Assembly (NCBI RefSeq): GCF_012939955.1
Contig: NZ_SPMY01000053.1
Coordinates: forward strand, 1-64,000
Direction of reading: 5' to 3'
From: Candidatus Accumulibacter phosphatis
GTDB taxonomy: Bacteria; Pseudomonadota; Gammaproteobacteria; Burkholderiales; Rhodocyclaceae
Length of the DNA stretch: 64,000 bases
Shown in pieces: positions 49,137 through 58,220 of this stretch. The first letter of the stretch is position 1; each line of letters begins with the position of its first letter. The notes below the pieces were generated by a model. The model was not told the DNA's origin. It searched no databases and saw only the letters and a list, made by a program, of their open reading frames with translations. The position numbers were made by a program, and so were the translations under genes.

Positions 49137-52100
49137 ATGGAGGCGATGATGGCTGATACCACTACTCTCAACTTCACTGGGCGGCAAAGCGACGAGAAGC
49201 AGTTGCCGGCACTGCTGCAGAACGTTCGACGGTCGGCGGGTGAGCCGGAGGATCCTTTCCTGCCGGCCGGCTACCTGAAGACGCGGGCGAGTTTTGAAGT
49301 CGGTGCTGCGCTGCGCGCTGCCGGGGCCAGCGTCAGTGCCCAGCAGTATGCGGCGCAGGGCGATGAGGTGCTGGTCATCGAACTCGCCGACGGCGGTGTT
49401 CTCATCACCTCGGCCGGCAAGCTCAAGGCTTCGCTGGAGCGCAGCCGACCCGAGCTGATCGGCAGCGACGGGGAGATTCTGTTCGATCAGCTGAGCGGCG
49501 ACGGGGCTGCGACGCGCGGGCTGCTCGGGGACGCGGTCGGCGGCCTGATCAGCAAGGTCTTTGCGCTGGCGGTAGGGACTGCCAGCGACGAAATCATCGA
49601 GGCGGCGAAGAAGAAGCTTGGCGAGCTGGGCAAGGGTGGCGGTGACGGTGACGGCGCCGAGCTGGGGGTCAGCGGGCTGGGTACCAGGGCGCTGATGTGG
49701 GCGATCGAGGCGCGGCTGGGTCGGCCGACCGGTGTTTACTGCTGGGACGGCGGACGCAGTGCCACTGAGGCGCAAGACAGCAAGGCGCTGGCGCGCGCGC
49801 AGCGCGAGCTGCAGCGCGCCGCTGCCGAGAAGCTGCCGGTGCTGGTTTTCGTGCATGGGACTGGTTCCAATACCGTGGGCAGTTTTGGCGACCTGCCGCT
49901 CGACGAGCGCGATCTGTGGAGCGTCCTGCAGCGCCATTTCAGCGGCGGTATCTACGCCTACGAGCACCGCACGCTCTCCGAGAGCCCGATCGAGAACGCC
50001 CTGGAGCTGCTGGCGGTGTTGCCTGACGGCCTGCAGCTCAACCTGGTCTCGCACTCGCGCGGCGGCCTGGTTGCCGACCTGCTCTGCCTGCAGGATTTCG
50101 ATCCGCTGATCGAGCTCTACAAAGCCGATCTGCCGGGCACTGGTGACGCCTACGAGAGCGAGGCTGCCGCGCAAGACGTGCGTCGCGACGTCGACTCGGC
50201 GCACGCCGGGCAGCGCGAGCAACTGCGCCAGCTGGCCAGGGTGCTGGCGGACAGGAAGCTGGTCGTGCAGCGCTACGTGCGGGTGGCCAGTCCGGCGCAG
50301 GGAACGCGGCTGGCCAGTGGCAACCTGGACCTCTTCCTGTCCGGGATGCTGACCCTGATCGGGCAGGTGCCGTTCTTTTTCGGCAACCCCTTCTATTCGG
50401 CTTTCAAACGGGTGGTGCTGGAAATCGCCCACAAGCGCACCAACGCGCATCTGGTTCCCGGCATCGAAGCGATGTTGCCGGATTCACCAATGGCGCGCCT
50501 CTTGCGCGACGCACCGGTGCGCGCCGGGATCGAGATGGCGGTGATCGCTGGCGACATCGAAGGCGGCAACCTGCTCAAACGTCTCGGTGTCCTGCTCACC
50601 GACTATCTGCTTTTCGACAACGTCGACAACGACCTGGTGGTCGATAGCGACTCGATGTTTGCCGGCATTGCGCCGCAGGCGCGGGCACGGGCGCTGTTCG
50701 ATCGCGGTGCCGAGGTCTCGCATTTCCGCTACTTCACCAACATCGACACGCGCCTTGCCCTGCGCGACTGGTTGGTGGCCGGCGAGGTCCTGCCGCTGAC
50801 GGCTTTCCAGGCCTTGCCGGGTCCCTTCTCGGATGGCGAGGCAAGCGCGGTGGAGGAGGGCTCGGGCGCAGGCCGCAGGCGTGCTGCGCGTGCTGAGCGT
50901 GCCATATCGCGCTCGCCGGAGACGCCTCGTGCCGATTTGCCGGTGCTTGTCGTGCTGCCCGGGGTGATGGGTTCGCACCTGTCGGTGAATGGTCAGGACC
51001 GGGTGTGGTTCGACCCGCTGGATATCGCCAGCGGTGGCCTGAGCAAAATTGCCTGGGAGCAGTCGGGCGTCGAGGCCGAGAAGCTGTTCGAGATGTTCTA
51101 CGGCGATATCTGCACGTATCTGTCGGCCAGTCACCGCGTCGAGCCCTTCGCCTACGACTGGCGGCAACCGCTGGATGTGCTCGCCGAGCGCTTTGCCGAA
51201 TTCCTCGATCGCTTGCTGCGCGAGACCACGCAGCCGGTGCGCCTGCTCGCGCACAGCATGGGCGGACTGGTGGTGCGCGCCAGCATTCACAAGCGCCGTG
51301 CAGTGCTCGACGCGCTGATGGCGCGCGACGGTGCGCGCCTGGTGATGCTCGGGACGCCCAATCAGGGCGCCTACTCGATGGTCGAGAACCTGCTCGGCAA
51401 GGGTGATACGCTGCGCTCGCTGGTGCGTCTCGACGTTCGCCACGATATGCGGGAAGTGCTGCAGATCGTCTCCGGTTTTCGCGGTGCGCTGCAGTTGCTG
51501 CCCAAGCGCGGCTTCGTCGATACCTTCCAGGGGCAGCCCGACGGTGGCGACGACAAGCAGGATTTCTGGCTGGCCAAGACCTGGGTCAACTACCAGGAGA
51601 AAGTCTTCGATTTCTGGTTCGGAAACGGCAATTCGGCGACACCGAGCCAGCCACAGCTCGACGCGGCGAACTGGCTTTGGCAACAGGACGGCGAGGCAAG
51701 GCCGGCGCTCCCCGAGGCCTATGCAAGCAAAGCCGTCTATGTCTTTGGGGTGGCGCGCAATACCCCGTGCGGAATACGCGAGGTGAAAGGGCGCCTGAAA
51801 ATGGTCGGCACCAGCCAGGGCGACGGCACTGTCACCTGGGCTTCCGGGCGCATCGGCAATGTCGCCAGTCACTACTATCTGCCCGCCAAGCATGGCGATC
51901 TGCCGTCGACCAGCGCGTACTTTCCGGCGCTTGGCGAACTGCTGAGCAGCGGCGTCACCAGCGCCCTGCTGAGCAGCCCGCCGGCGGTGCGCGGCGAAGA
52001 GCAGCCGCTACCGCTGACCTACGATGCCGGGCCGCCGACGCTCGACGGCGGCGAGGCCGTGGCACGCGGTCTGCTCGGCGGTTCGCCGCGCAGTCGTGTC

Positions 52101-54644
52101 GCGGCGCGGCCGAAGCGCCGCCTGGAGGTCAAGGTCAAGGCCATGGACCTGCGTTTCCTGGCCCAACCCGTTCTGCTCGGTCACTACGAGCAGGATCCGA
52201 TTGCTGGCGCCGAGGCGCTGATCGACAGCGAACTACTCGATGGTGACCTCACCCAGCGCTACAACCTCGGCCTTTACGCCGGCCCGCGCGGCACGGCGAG
52301 CGTCGTCCTGCGCGTTCCCAACGAGCAGGAGCGCCGCCGCGGCAGCCTCACTGGGGCGATTGTTACCGGTCTTGGCGCCTACGACGGCAACCTCAGTGTC
52401 GGCGATCTGATCGAGGCGGTGCGCGCCGGTGTCCTGCGCTACCTGCTGCAGGTCATCGACGTCCTGGGCAAGGACGAACGCGAACTGCCGCTGGCGGCGC
52501 TGTTGCTCGGTTACAACTCTTCGGCGAACCTCTCGGTCGCGGCGTCTGTCGAGGCGTTGTTGCGTGGCGTCATGGAAGCCAACGCACGTTTCTACGAGAC
52601 GACACGACTCGATATTCGCGTGGCTCGCCTTGACATCGTCGAGCTCTATCAGGATACGGCGATTACCGCCGTCTACGCGCTGCGGCGAATGCCCGACCGG
52701 CTCGCCGAACTGACCCGGCGCTATGACGTGGCGCTGGTCTGTTGGCCGGAGCTCGAACAGGGCGAAGGCCTGCGTCGGCGCCTGTTCGACAGCGGCAATC
52801 CGAGTTACTGGCCACGGCTGATCGTCACCGACGCCGATCGCCACGAGCAGGGCCTGGCCGTTCGCCTGCCGGCGTGCGACGGCGCCAAGGCCGGCGACAC
52901 TGGCCAAGGGGGCGCCTCGCAAGGTGCGCCGCGACAGCGCACGGCGATCGCCGAACGGCTACGCTTTCTCTACGTCGGCCAGCGTGCGCGCGCCGAGTCG
53001 GTGGTCCTCCAGCGGCAACCGGGCCTGGTCGAAAAACTCGTGCGCCAGCAGATCCAGAGGCCGGTGTGGCGCGAGGACTTCGGTCGCGTGCTCTTCCAGT
53101 TGATGGTGCCGCACGACTTCAAGGATGCCGCACGACAGCTCGAAAGCATCGTCCTGGTGGTCGACGACTACACTGCCAACCTGCCGTGGGAATTGATGTT
53201 TGCCGATGATCAGCGGGGTGCGGGGGAAAAGCTGCCACTGGCCTTGCGTACCCCGGTGGTACGGCAGCTTGCGGCCATGCAGTTCCGTCGCCAGGTGCGG
53301 CAGGGGCTGGAGCGCACGGCCTTTGTCGTTGGCAATCCATCCGTTGACGGTTTTGTTGCGGCTTTTCCGGATCGGCGGCAGCCAGATGCCCTCGACCCGC
53401 CACCGCTGCCGGGCGCAGAGGAGGAAGCTACGCAGGTGGCTGCCATCCTGCAGGGCCTTGCCTACCAGGTAGTCGCCGAGATCGGCAGCGACCGCAACGC
53501 ATCTGACGTGCTGACACGCCTCTACCAGCAGCCCTATCGGCTGCTGCATATCTCGGCGCACGGTATTTTCGACCAGCAGCACGTCGATGGCTGCCGCCGT
53601 TCGGGCGTCGTTCTTTCCGATGGTCTGTTGATTACTGCCGCCGAGATCCGCGCCATGGAAAGCGTGCCCGAACTCGTTTTCCTGAGCTGCTGCCACCTTG
53701 GCAAGGTCGATACGGGCAGCGCCAAGGGAGCAAACGACAACAGCGGCGAGCGCACGCTGCAAGACGGCAACCTGTTGGCGGCCAGCGTCGCGCGCGAGTT
53801 GATCAATATCGGTGTGCGTTGCGTGGTCGTTGCCGGCTGGGCAGTGGACGACAAGGGTGCGATGATCTTCGGCAAAGCTTTCTACGAGAGCCTGCTGCTC
53901 GAAGGCCGCCCCTTCGGGCAGGCGGTTTTCGAAGCCAGGCGGGCGGTGTGGCAGGCCAATCGCGAAGACATCACCTGGGGCGCCTACCAGGCCTATGGCG
54001 AACCGGGTTGGCTGGCCGAGCCGCGCCTGTCGGGCAAAGCCGCTGCCGCGGTCGCCTATGTCTCGCCCGACGAATTGCTCGACGAACTGTCCAGTCGCCG
54101 TGCGGCGCTGGCGCGTGCCAGTGAGCGGCAGACCCGGCGCGAGCTTGACGCGCAGGTGAGCAGCATCGAGGCTTTGCTCAGGGAGCGTTGTCCGGCAGGC
54201 TGGTTACGCCTACCGGTCCTGCAGTCGGCGCTGGCGAGCGTGTGGGCGGACCTCGGTGAATTCGCCAAGGCGCGGGCGGCTTACCTCGACGCGATCCAGT
54301 CCGAAGATGGTGACGGACGGGTGCCGATACGCGACATCGAGCAGTTGGCCAATATCGAGGCGCGCATGGGCGAGCAGGATGAAGGTGACGAAGGTGACGA
54401 TAAGGACGGCAGCGCACTGAACTTGATCGAGAGCGCGCTCGAACGTCTGCGCGCTCTCGACGCTCTGGTCTCGCATGCGGCGGGTGAGGCGGCTAGCGGT
54501 CAGGTCAACAGCGAACGTTGCGCACTGCGCGGCAGTGCTGCCAAGCGCAAGGCCAATGTTTTTGCAGGCCGGGCGCTCGCCGCCGACGCCGCGACGGGAA
54601 GCGTGAGCGAAGCGGGCAGCAAAGGGGGGGCAGCTGGGAAGTGA
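49137..54644 (+). CDS. Giant protein: two alpha/beta-hydrolase domains plus CHAT protease
   Basis: The 1835-aa frame has three catalytic modules. A first alpha/beta hydrolase (about 215-545) has FVHGTGSN (H240-G241) and SHSRGG with S307. A second, LCAT/lipase-like (about 600-1000), has VLPGVMGSHL and AHSMGG with S707. A CHAT domain (about 1340-1640) has HISAHG with H1475 and LSCCHLG with C1519. TPR-like helices follow. The frame ends just after seven G (54624-54630); with six G it continues to 55320, adding about 225 residues. It could cleave lipids or esters and proteins, with CHAT as activator or effector. It follows the caspase gene by 92 bases in the same direction. Confidence 0.88.
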   Translation: MEAMMADTTTLNFTGRQSDEKQLPALLQNVRRSAGEPEDPFLPAGYLKTRASFEVGAALRAAGASVSAQQYAAQGDEVLVIELADGGVLITSAGKLKASLERSRPELIGSDGEILFDQLSGDGAATRGLLGDAVGGLISKVFALAVGTASDEIIEAAKKKLGELGKGGGDGDGAELGVSGLGTRALMWAIEARLGRPTGVYCWDGGRSATEAQDSKALARAQRELQRAAAEKLPVLVFVHGTGSNTVGSFGDLPLDERDLWSVLQRHFSGGIYAYEHRTLSESPIENALELLAVLPDGLQLNLVSHSRGGLVADLLCLQDFDPLIELYKADLPGTGDAYESEAAAQDVRRDVDSAHAGQREQLRQLARVLADRKLVVQRYVRVASPAQGTRLASGNLDLFLSGMLTLIGQVPFFFGNPFYSAFKRVVLEIAHKRTNAHLVPGIEAMLPDSPMARLLRDAPVRAGIEMAVIAGDIEGGNLLKRLGVLLTDYLLFDNVDNDLVVDSDSMFAGIAPQARARALFDRGAEVSHFRYFTNIDTRLALRDWLVAGEVLPLTAFQALPGPFSDGEASAVEEGSGAGRRRAARAERAISRSPETPRADLPVLVVLPGVMGSHLSVNGQDRVWFDPLDIASGGLSKIAWEQSGVEAEKLFEMFYGDICTYLSASHRVEPFAYDWRQPLDVLAERFAEFLDRLLRETTQPVRLLAHSMGGLVVRASIHKRRAVLDALMARDGARLVMLGTPNQGAYSMVENLLGKGDTLRSLVRLDVRHDMREVLQIVSGFRGALQLLPKRGFVDTFQGQPDGGDDKQDFWLAKTWVNYQEKVFDFWFGNGNSATPSQPQLDAANWLWQQDGEARPALPEAYASKAVYVFGVARNTPCGIREVKGRLKMVGTSQGDGTVTWASGRIGNVASHYYLPAKHGDLPSTSAYFPALGELLSSGVTSALLSSPPAVRGEEQPLPLTYDAGPPTLDGGEAVARGLLGGSPRSRVAARPKRRLEVKVKAMDLRFLAQPVLLGHYEQDPIAGAEALIDSELLDGDLTQRYNLGLYAGPRGTASVVLRVPNEQERRRGSLTGAIVTGLGAYDGNLSVGDLIEAVRAGVLRYLLQVIDVLGKDERELPLAALLLGYNSSANLSVAASVEALLRGVMEANARFYETTRLDIRVARLDIVELYQDTAITAVYALRRMPDRLAELTRRYDVALVCWPELEQGEGLRRRLFDSGNPSYWPRLIVTDADRHEQGLAVRLPACDGAKAGDTGQGGASQGAPRQRTAIAERLRFLYVGQRARAESVVLQRQPGLVEKLVRQQIQRPVWREDFGRVLFQLMVPHDFKDAARQLESIVLVVDDYTANLPWELMFADDQRGAGEKLPLALRTPVVRQLAAMQFRRQVRQGLERTAFVVGNPSVDGFVAAFPDRRQPDALDPPPLPGAEEEATQVAAILQGLAYQVVAEIGSDRNASDVLTRLYQQPYRLLHISAHGIFDQQHVDGCRRSGVVLSDGLLITAAEIRAMESVPELVFLSCCHLGKVDTGSAKGANDNSGERTLQDGNLLAASVARELINIGVRCVVVAGWAVDDKGAMIFGKAFYESLLLEGRPFGQAVFEARRAVWQANREDITWGAYQAYGEPGWLAEPRLSGKAAAAVAYVSPDELLDELSSRRAALARASERQTRRELDAQVSSIEALLRERCPAGWLRLPVLQSALASVWADLGEFAKARAAYLDAIQSEDGDGRVPIRDIEQLANIEARMGEQDEGDEGDDKDGSALNLIESALERLRALDALVSHAAGEAASGQVNSERCALRGSAAKRKANVFAGRALAADAATGSVSEAGSKGGAAGK

Positions 54645-54660
54645 GGGCGCGCTGGCGCAG

Positions 54661-55320
54661 ATGGACCAGGCTTTGCGCGACAGCGCTGGTTTTTACCGGC
54701 AAGGCGAGGGACGGCCGGGCGATGCGGCTTTCCGATCCTACAACGCGCTCAACCGGCTGGCGATCGAGGCTTTGTTGGTGCCGGCAGATGGCGAGCGGCA
54801 AGGGGAGGGGGAGGGCAACGCGGCCAACACCGACATCGAGGCCATTGCCCTGGCGCGTTACTGCCGTTCCGCGGCCCGCGACGCTTACGCCCGCAGTGCC
54901 GATTTCTGGGACGCGATGCGCGAGCCTGAGGCGCTGCTCGTCGAGCACCTGCTCGATGCTCGGCTCATGCAGTCCGGAGCTGTCGGCCAACTGGCGTTCG
55001 ACGAAGTGACGCGTGCTTACCAGGAGACGCTGTCCTCTCTTTGCCTCAAGCCGAAGCAACTCGACTCGGTGCTTGCGCAGATTTGCCTGTTGTCGCGATT
55101 CTGTGACGCTCGCTCCCTCGCTCACGATCATGGTCACGGGGGCGGCTGGCAGTTGGCGGCCGACCGCCTGATCGCCCTTGCTGAAGGCCTCAGGCCCGGC
55201 GCATGCCAGCGCGGCGATCGCCCGCATGGTGCGACGCCGGTTGCGGCGGCGTTGGCGAAAGCGCTGCCGTCGAAGGCAGCGGCCAGTGCCGGGCGTCAAC
55301 GCGCGACGCGGAAACGCTAG
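54661..55320 (+). CDS. Helical C-terminal part of the giant CHAT protein (split by a G-run)
   Basis: The frame from ATG 54661 gives 219 residues, mostly helical with TPR-like spacing, and an RKR-rich end. The same frame read back to 54628 joins the giant protein exactly when the G7 run is read as G6 (GGQLGSEGALAQMDQ). I therefore regard it as the natural C-terminus of the 49137 protein, giving about 2060 residues. Taken alone, no domain is recognised and no ribosome site is visible. Confidence 0.7.
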   Translation: MDQALRDSAGFYRQGEGRPGDAAFRSYNALNRLAIEALLVPADGERQGEGEGNAANTDIEAIALARYCRSAARDAYARSADFWDAMREPEALLVEHLLDARLMQSGAVGQLAFDEVTRAYQETLSSLCLKPKQLDSVLAQICLLSRFCDARSLAHDHGHGGGWQLAADRLIALAEGLRPGACQRGDRPHGATPVAAALAKALPSKAAASAGRQRATRKR

Positions 55321-55401
55321 GTGCGTTTGTCGCCTCCGCCGCTTGTGGTAGGGGACGCGCACAGCCATTTTTCCATCAACCATCCTTGAGAAAGGATCGC
55401 C

Positions 55402-55518
55402 ATGATGCAGAAGTTCCGGTCTTTCCTCTCAGCCCTTGTCCTCGTCAGCTTCCTCACGGCTTGTGCCGGCGCGCTGACTGGCGTGTCGGCACAGGTCATG
55501 ACGCTTAGGCAGGCATGA
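55402..55518 (+). CDS. 38-aa predicted lipoprotein coupled to the next gene
   Basis: The ORF MMQKFRSFLSALVLVSF ends its signal with the lipobox LTAC (cysteine 21) and has only 17 residues after it. A clear aagga site lies six bases before the ATG. Its TGA overlaps the ATG of the next gene (ATGA). It would be acylated and membrane-anchored with a tiny mature part, like lysis-type or entericidin-like peptides. That functional parallel is a guess. Confidence 0.6.
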   Translation: MMQKFRSFLSALVLVSFLTACAGALTGVSAQVMTLRQA

Positions 55519-57485
55519 AGGCACACGCTTTCGTCGTCATGCCCTTCGGCAGCAAGCGCGGGCCCGATGGGCAGCTGATCGACTTCAATCGGGTCTACGC
55601 CGAGTACATCTGGCCAGCGCTGAAGGCGGCCGGGATGGCAGTTTTCAAGGCCGACGAAGAGGAGCGTCCCGGTGATATCCTGGATGACATGTTCCAGGAA
55701 CTGCTGCTCGCCGATCTGGTGGTCGCCGATCTGACGCTGGACAATCCCAATGTCTGGTATGAGCTCGGTGTCCGGCACGCGCTGCGCGCGCGTGGCGTGG
55801 TGCTGGTGCAGGGGCCACGGGCCAGCCAGCCCTTCGACACCTATACCGATCGCAAGCTGCGCTACACGCTGCGCGACGGTGCCCCTGACCCGGCCACTCT
55901 GGCGGCTGACTGTGCCGCCTTGACGGCGATGGCGCTGGCCAGCATGGCCAGCTCGACGCGGCGCAAGGTGAGCCCGGTTTTTAAGCGCATTCCCAATCTT
56001 GAACAGCCGCAGTGGCGGCAGCTGCTGCTCGAACAGCACAACGAGTTTTCCGACGCCCATGCCAGCTGGGATCGGCGAATGGAGATCGCGCGGCAGAAAA
56101 ACCGTCCCGGCGATATTCTGCTGCTCGCCGACGAGACGCCAATCCGCGCCCTGCACCGTGAAGCCAAGCATACCGCCGGCAACGCCTTGCTCAAGCTCAA
56201 GCAGTATCAGCTGGCGCTCGAGCAGTTCGATCTGGCGCTGGCCATCGACGCTGATGACAAGGCCAGCCGGGAGAAAAAGGCGGTCTGCCTGGGTCGCCTG
56301 GGCCGCTTCGAGGAGGCGCGCGAATGGGTGCGGCAACTGACCCGTGACTATCCTCGCGATGCCGAATGCTGGGCACTGCTCGGGCGCGTCGAAAAGGAGA
56401 ACTGGCTGGCGCGCTGGCGCCGGCCAGGGCTGACGCCGGCAGAGATGCACGCTGCCGCCAAGCATGAGAATGCGGCGCTTGGCGAGGCCATTGACCCCTA
56501 CTACCAGGCCTTCATCGCCGACCCGGCGCATCATTACTCGGGGATCAACGCGCTGACCTTGCAACTTCTGCGCCAGCATTGTGGCGGCGAGACCAGCCAG
56601 ACGGTGATCGACAACCTCATCGGTGGTGTCCTCTGGGCCAGCCTGACTGCCCAGGAGCGCAATCGCAAGGACTACTGGGCGCGCGCCAGCTACGCCGAAC
56701 TCTGTTTGCTGGTCAATCCGCCGGCGAGTATCGGCAAGGAGTACGCGAACATGGTGGCGGCGGCCAACGGCGACTGGTTCGCGCTCGATTCGAGTCGCCA
56801 GACGCTGCAGCTTCTGCGCGATATCGACTTCCGGCCAGCCGAGACGGCTGCGGCGCTGGCCATCGTCGAACGCGAGATCGAGCGCAGCAGTCCGCCGTTC
56901 GAGCCCCGCCAGGTGCTGCTCTTCAGCGGTCACATGATCGATTCCGCCGGCCGCCAACCGCCGCGTTTTGCTGCCGAGAAGGAGGCGCTGGCGGCAGCGA
57001 AGATCGCCGAGGCGCTCGATCAGCTCGCCGCGGGGCCAGGGGACCTGGCGCTAGCGCAGGCCGCCAGTGGCGGCGACCTGCTGTTTCTGGAAGCGTGTCA
57101 GGCGCGCGGCGTCCGCCTGCAAGCGATGCTCCCTTTCGAGGAGCCCGAGTTCATCGAGCGCTCGGTTCTGCCGGCGAGCAACGGCGAGCACTGGCGGCAG
57201 CGCTACTTCACGCTGACCAGCATGCTTGCCGAGGAGCCGCGGATCATGCCGGCGGAACTCGGTACGCCGCCAAGGGACGAGCGCGGCGAAGCGGCGAATG
57301 CTTTCGAGCGCTGTAACCTCTGGCTACTGTACACCGCCCTGGCCTGGGGGGTCGACAAGGTGCGTTTCATCTGCCTGTGGGATGGCGGTGGCGGCGACGG
57401 CCCGGGCGGAACCGCGCACATGTACCACGAAGTCAAGCGTCGCACCGGACGGGTGAGCTGGCTCGATACGCGCAAGCTGTGGTGA
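55515..57485 (+). CDS. Deoxyribosyltransferase/TIR-like - TPR-S (DUF4071-like) - SLOG-like protein
   Basis: The 656-aa protein has three parts. Residues 1-130 are a Rossmann-type domain like nucleoside deoxyribosyltransferases: FVVMPFGS, ADLVVADLT with D72, and NPNVWYELG with E83. Residues about 150-455 are helical repeats with YYQAFIADPAHHYSGINALT, resembling the TRAFs-binding/TPR-S domain (DUF4071) of ASK-type kinases. Residues about 465-656 (VLLFSGHMIDSAGRQPPRF, ASGGDLLFLEA) resemble a SLOG-family nucleotide-binding fold. The order of the first two parts is that of the N-terminus of eukaryotic ASK kinases. It probably senses or cleaves a nucleotide in the CHAT/caspase module. It begins in an ATGA overlap with the lipoprotein ORF. 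Confidence 0.82.
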   Translation: MKAHAFVVMPFGSKRGPDGQLIDFNRVYAEYIWPALKAAGMAVFKADEEERPGDILDDMFQELLLADLVVADLTLDNPNVWYELGVRHALRARGVVLVQGPRASQPFDTYTDRKLRYTLRDGAPDPATLAADCAALTAMALASMASSTRRKVSPVFKRIPNLEQPQWRQLLLEQHNEFSDAHASWDRRMEIARQKNRPGDILLLADETPIRALHREAKHTAGNALLKLKQYQLALEQFDLALAIDADDKASREKKAVCLGRLGRFEEAREWVRQLTRDYPRDAECWALLGRVEKENWLARWRRPGLTPAEMHAAAKHENAALGEAIDPYYQAFIADPAHHYSGINALTLQLLRQHCGGETSQTVIDNLIGGVLWASLTAQERNRKDYWARASYAELCLLVNPPASIGKEYANMVAAANGDWFALDSSRQTLQLLRDIDFRPAETAAALAIVEREIERSSPPFEPRQVLLFSGHMIDSAGRQPPRFAAEKEALAAAKIAEALDQLAAGPGDLALAQAASGGDLLFLEACQARGVRLQAMLPFEEPEFIERSVLPASNGEHWRQRYFTLTSMLAEEPRIMPAELGTPPRDERGEAANAFERCNLWLLYTALAWGVDKVRFICLWDGGGGDGPGGTAHMYHEVKRRTGRVSWLDTRKLW

Positions 57486-57508
57486 GCCGCGGCTCACCCG
57501 CCGGGGGG

Positions 57509-57632
57509 TTAATGTGAAAGTCGCGCAAGCGACTCACGAAACTCCCTTCTCCCTCGCGGGAGAAGGGGCAGGGGAAGAGGGAAACGGTCATGACTTTCAT
57601 CATCAGGGGTGTCTCGACATGTCATGACCGTC
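57509..57632 (+). repeat. Dispersed palindromic repeat, complete copy
   Basis: This is the fullest copy: ttaatgtgaaagtcgcgcaa, two hairpins (agtcgc/gcgact and cttctccc/gggagaag), then aacggtcatgac through gtcatgaccgtca. The same sequence is found inverted at 5-114, direct at 43518-43688 and in part at 15065-15115. It closes the second conflict island. A separate perfect palindrome gtgagccgcggctcac overlaps the stop of the preceding gene at 57482-57497. Confidence 0.85.
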
Positions 57633-57638
57633 AGCGCC

Positions 57639-58220
57639 TCATGGCTCGATGCGCGTTCCGAGGACTTTCAGGAATTTGGCCAGCCAGTCTGCGTGTGCGG
57701 GCCAGGCCGGTGCGCTGACCAGATTGCCATCGACCAGCGCCTCATCGATCGGGATGTCGGCGAAGCTGCCACCGGCCGCGCGGACTTCGGGCGCGCAGGC
57801 TGGATAGGCGGAGCACGAGCGCCCCGCCAGCACACCGGCGGCAGCCAGCAGTTGCGCACCGTGGCAGATGGCGGCGATCGGTTTGCCGGCGCTGGCGAAA
57901 TGCTGAACCATGGCGATCACTGCCGGGTCGAGGCGCAGGTATTCGGGCGCGCGGCCACCGGGAATGACCAGCGCGTCGTAGTCTTCGGCGTTCACGGTGG
58001 CGAACTCGGCGTTGAGCGTGAAGCGGTGTCCCGGCTTTTCGCTGTAGGTCTGGTCGCCTTCGAAATCGTGGATTGCGGTGCGTACCTGTTCGCCGCCAAT
58101 TTTGCCCGGGCAGACGGCGTGCACGGTATGGCCGACCATCTGCAGGGCCTGGAAGGGAACCATCGTTTCGTAGTCCTCGGTGAAGTCACCGGTGATCATC
58201 AGAATCATTTTTGCGGCCAT
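57639..58220 (-). CDS. DJ-1/PfpI family protein
   Basis: From ATG 58220 (AAGGAGA site) the 193-aa protein has the PfpI nucleophile elbow AAICHGAQ with C119-H120 and the [12 protein letters not shown] segment carrying the family glycine turn. Relatives include proteases, glyoxalases and stress chaperones; the exact activity is not readable. The frame is open to 58283 but the extra residues have no support. It is divergent from acnA with a 388-base gap. Confidence 0.9.
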   Translation of the reverse strand: MAAKMILMITGDFTEDYETMVPFQALQMVGHTVHAVCPGKIGGEQVRTAIHDFEGDQTYSEKPGHRFTLNAEFATVNAEDYDALVIPGGRAPEYLRLDPAVIAMVQHFASAGKPIAAICHGAQLLAAAGVLAGRSCSAYPACAPEVRAAGGSFADIPIDEALVDGNLVSAPAWPAHADWLAKFLKVLGTRIEP

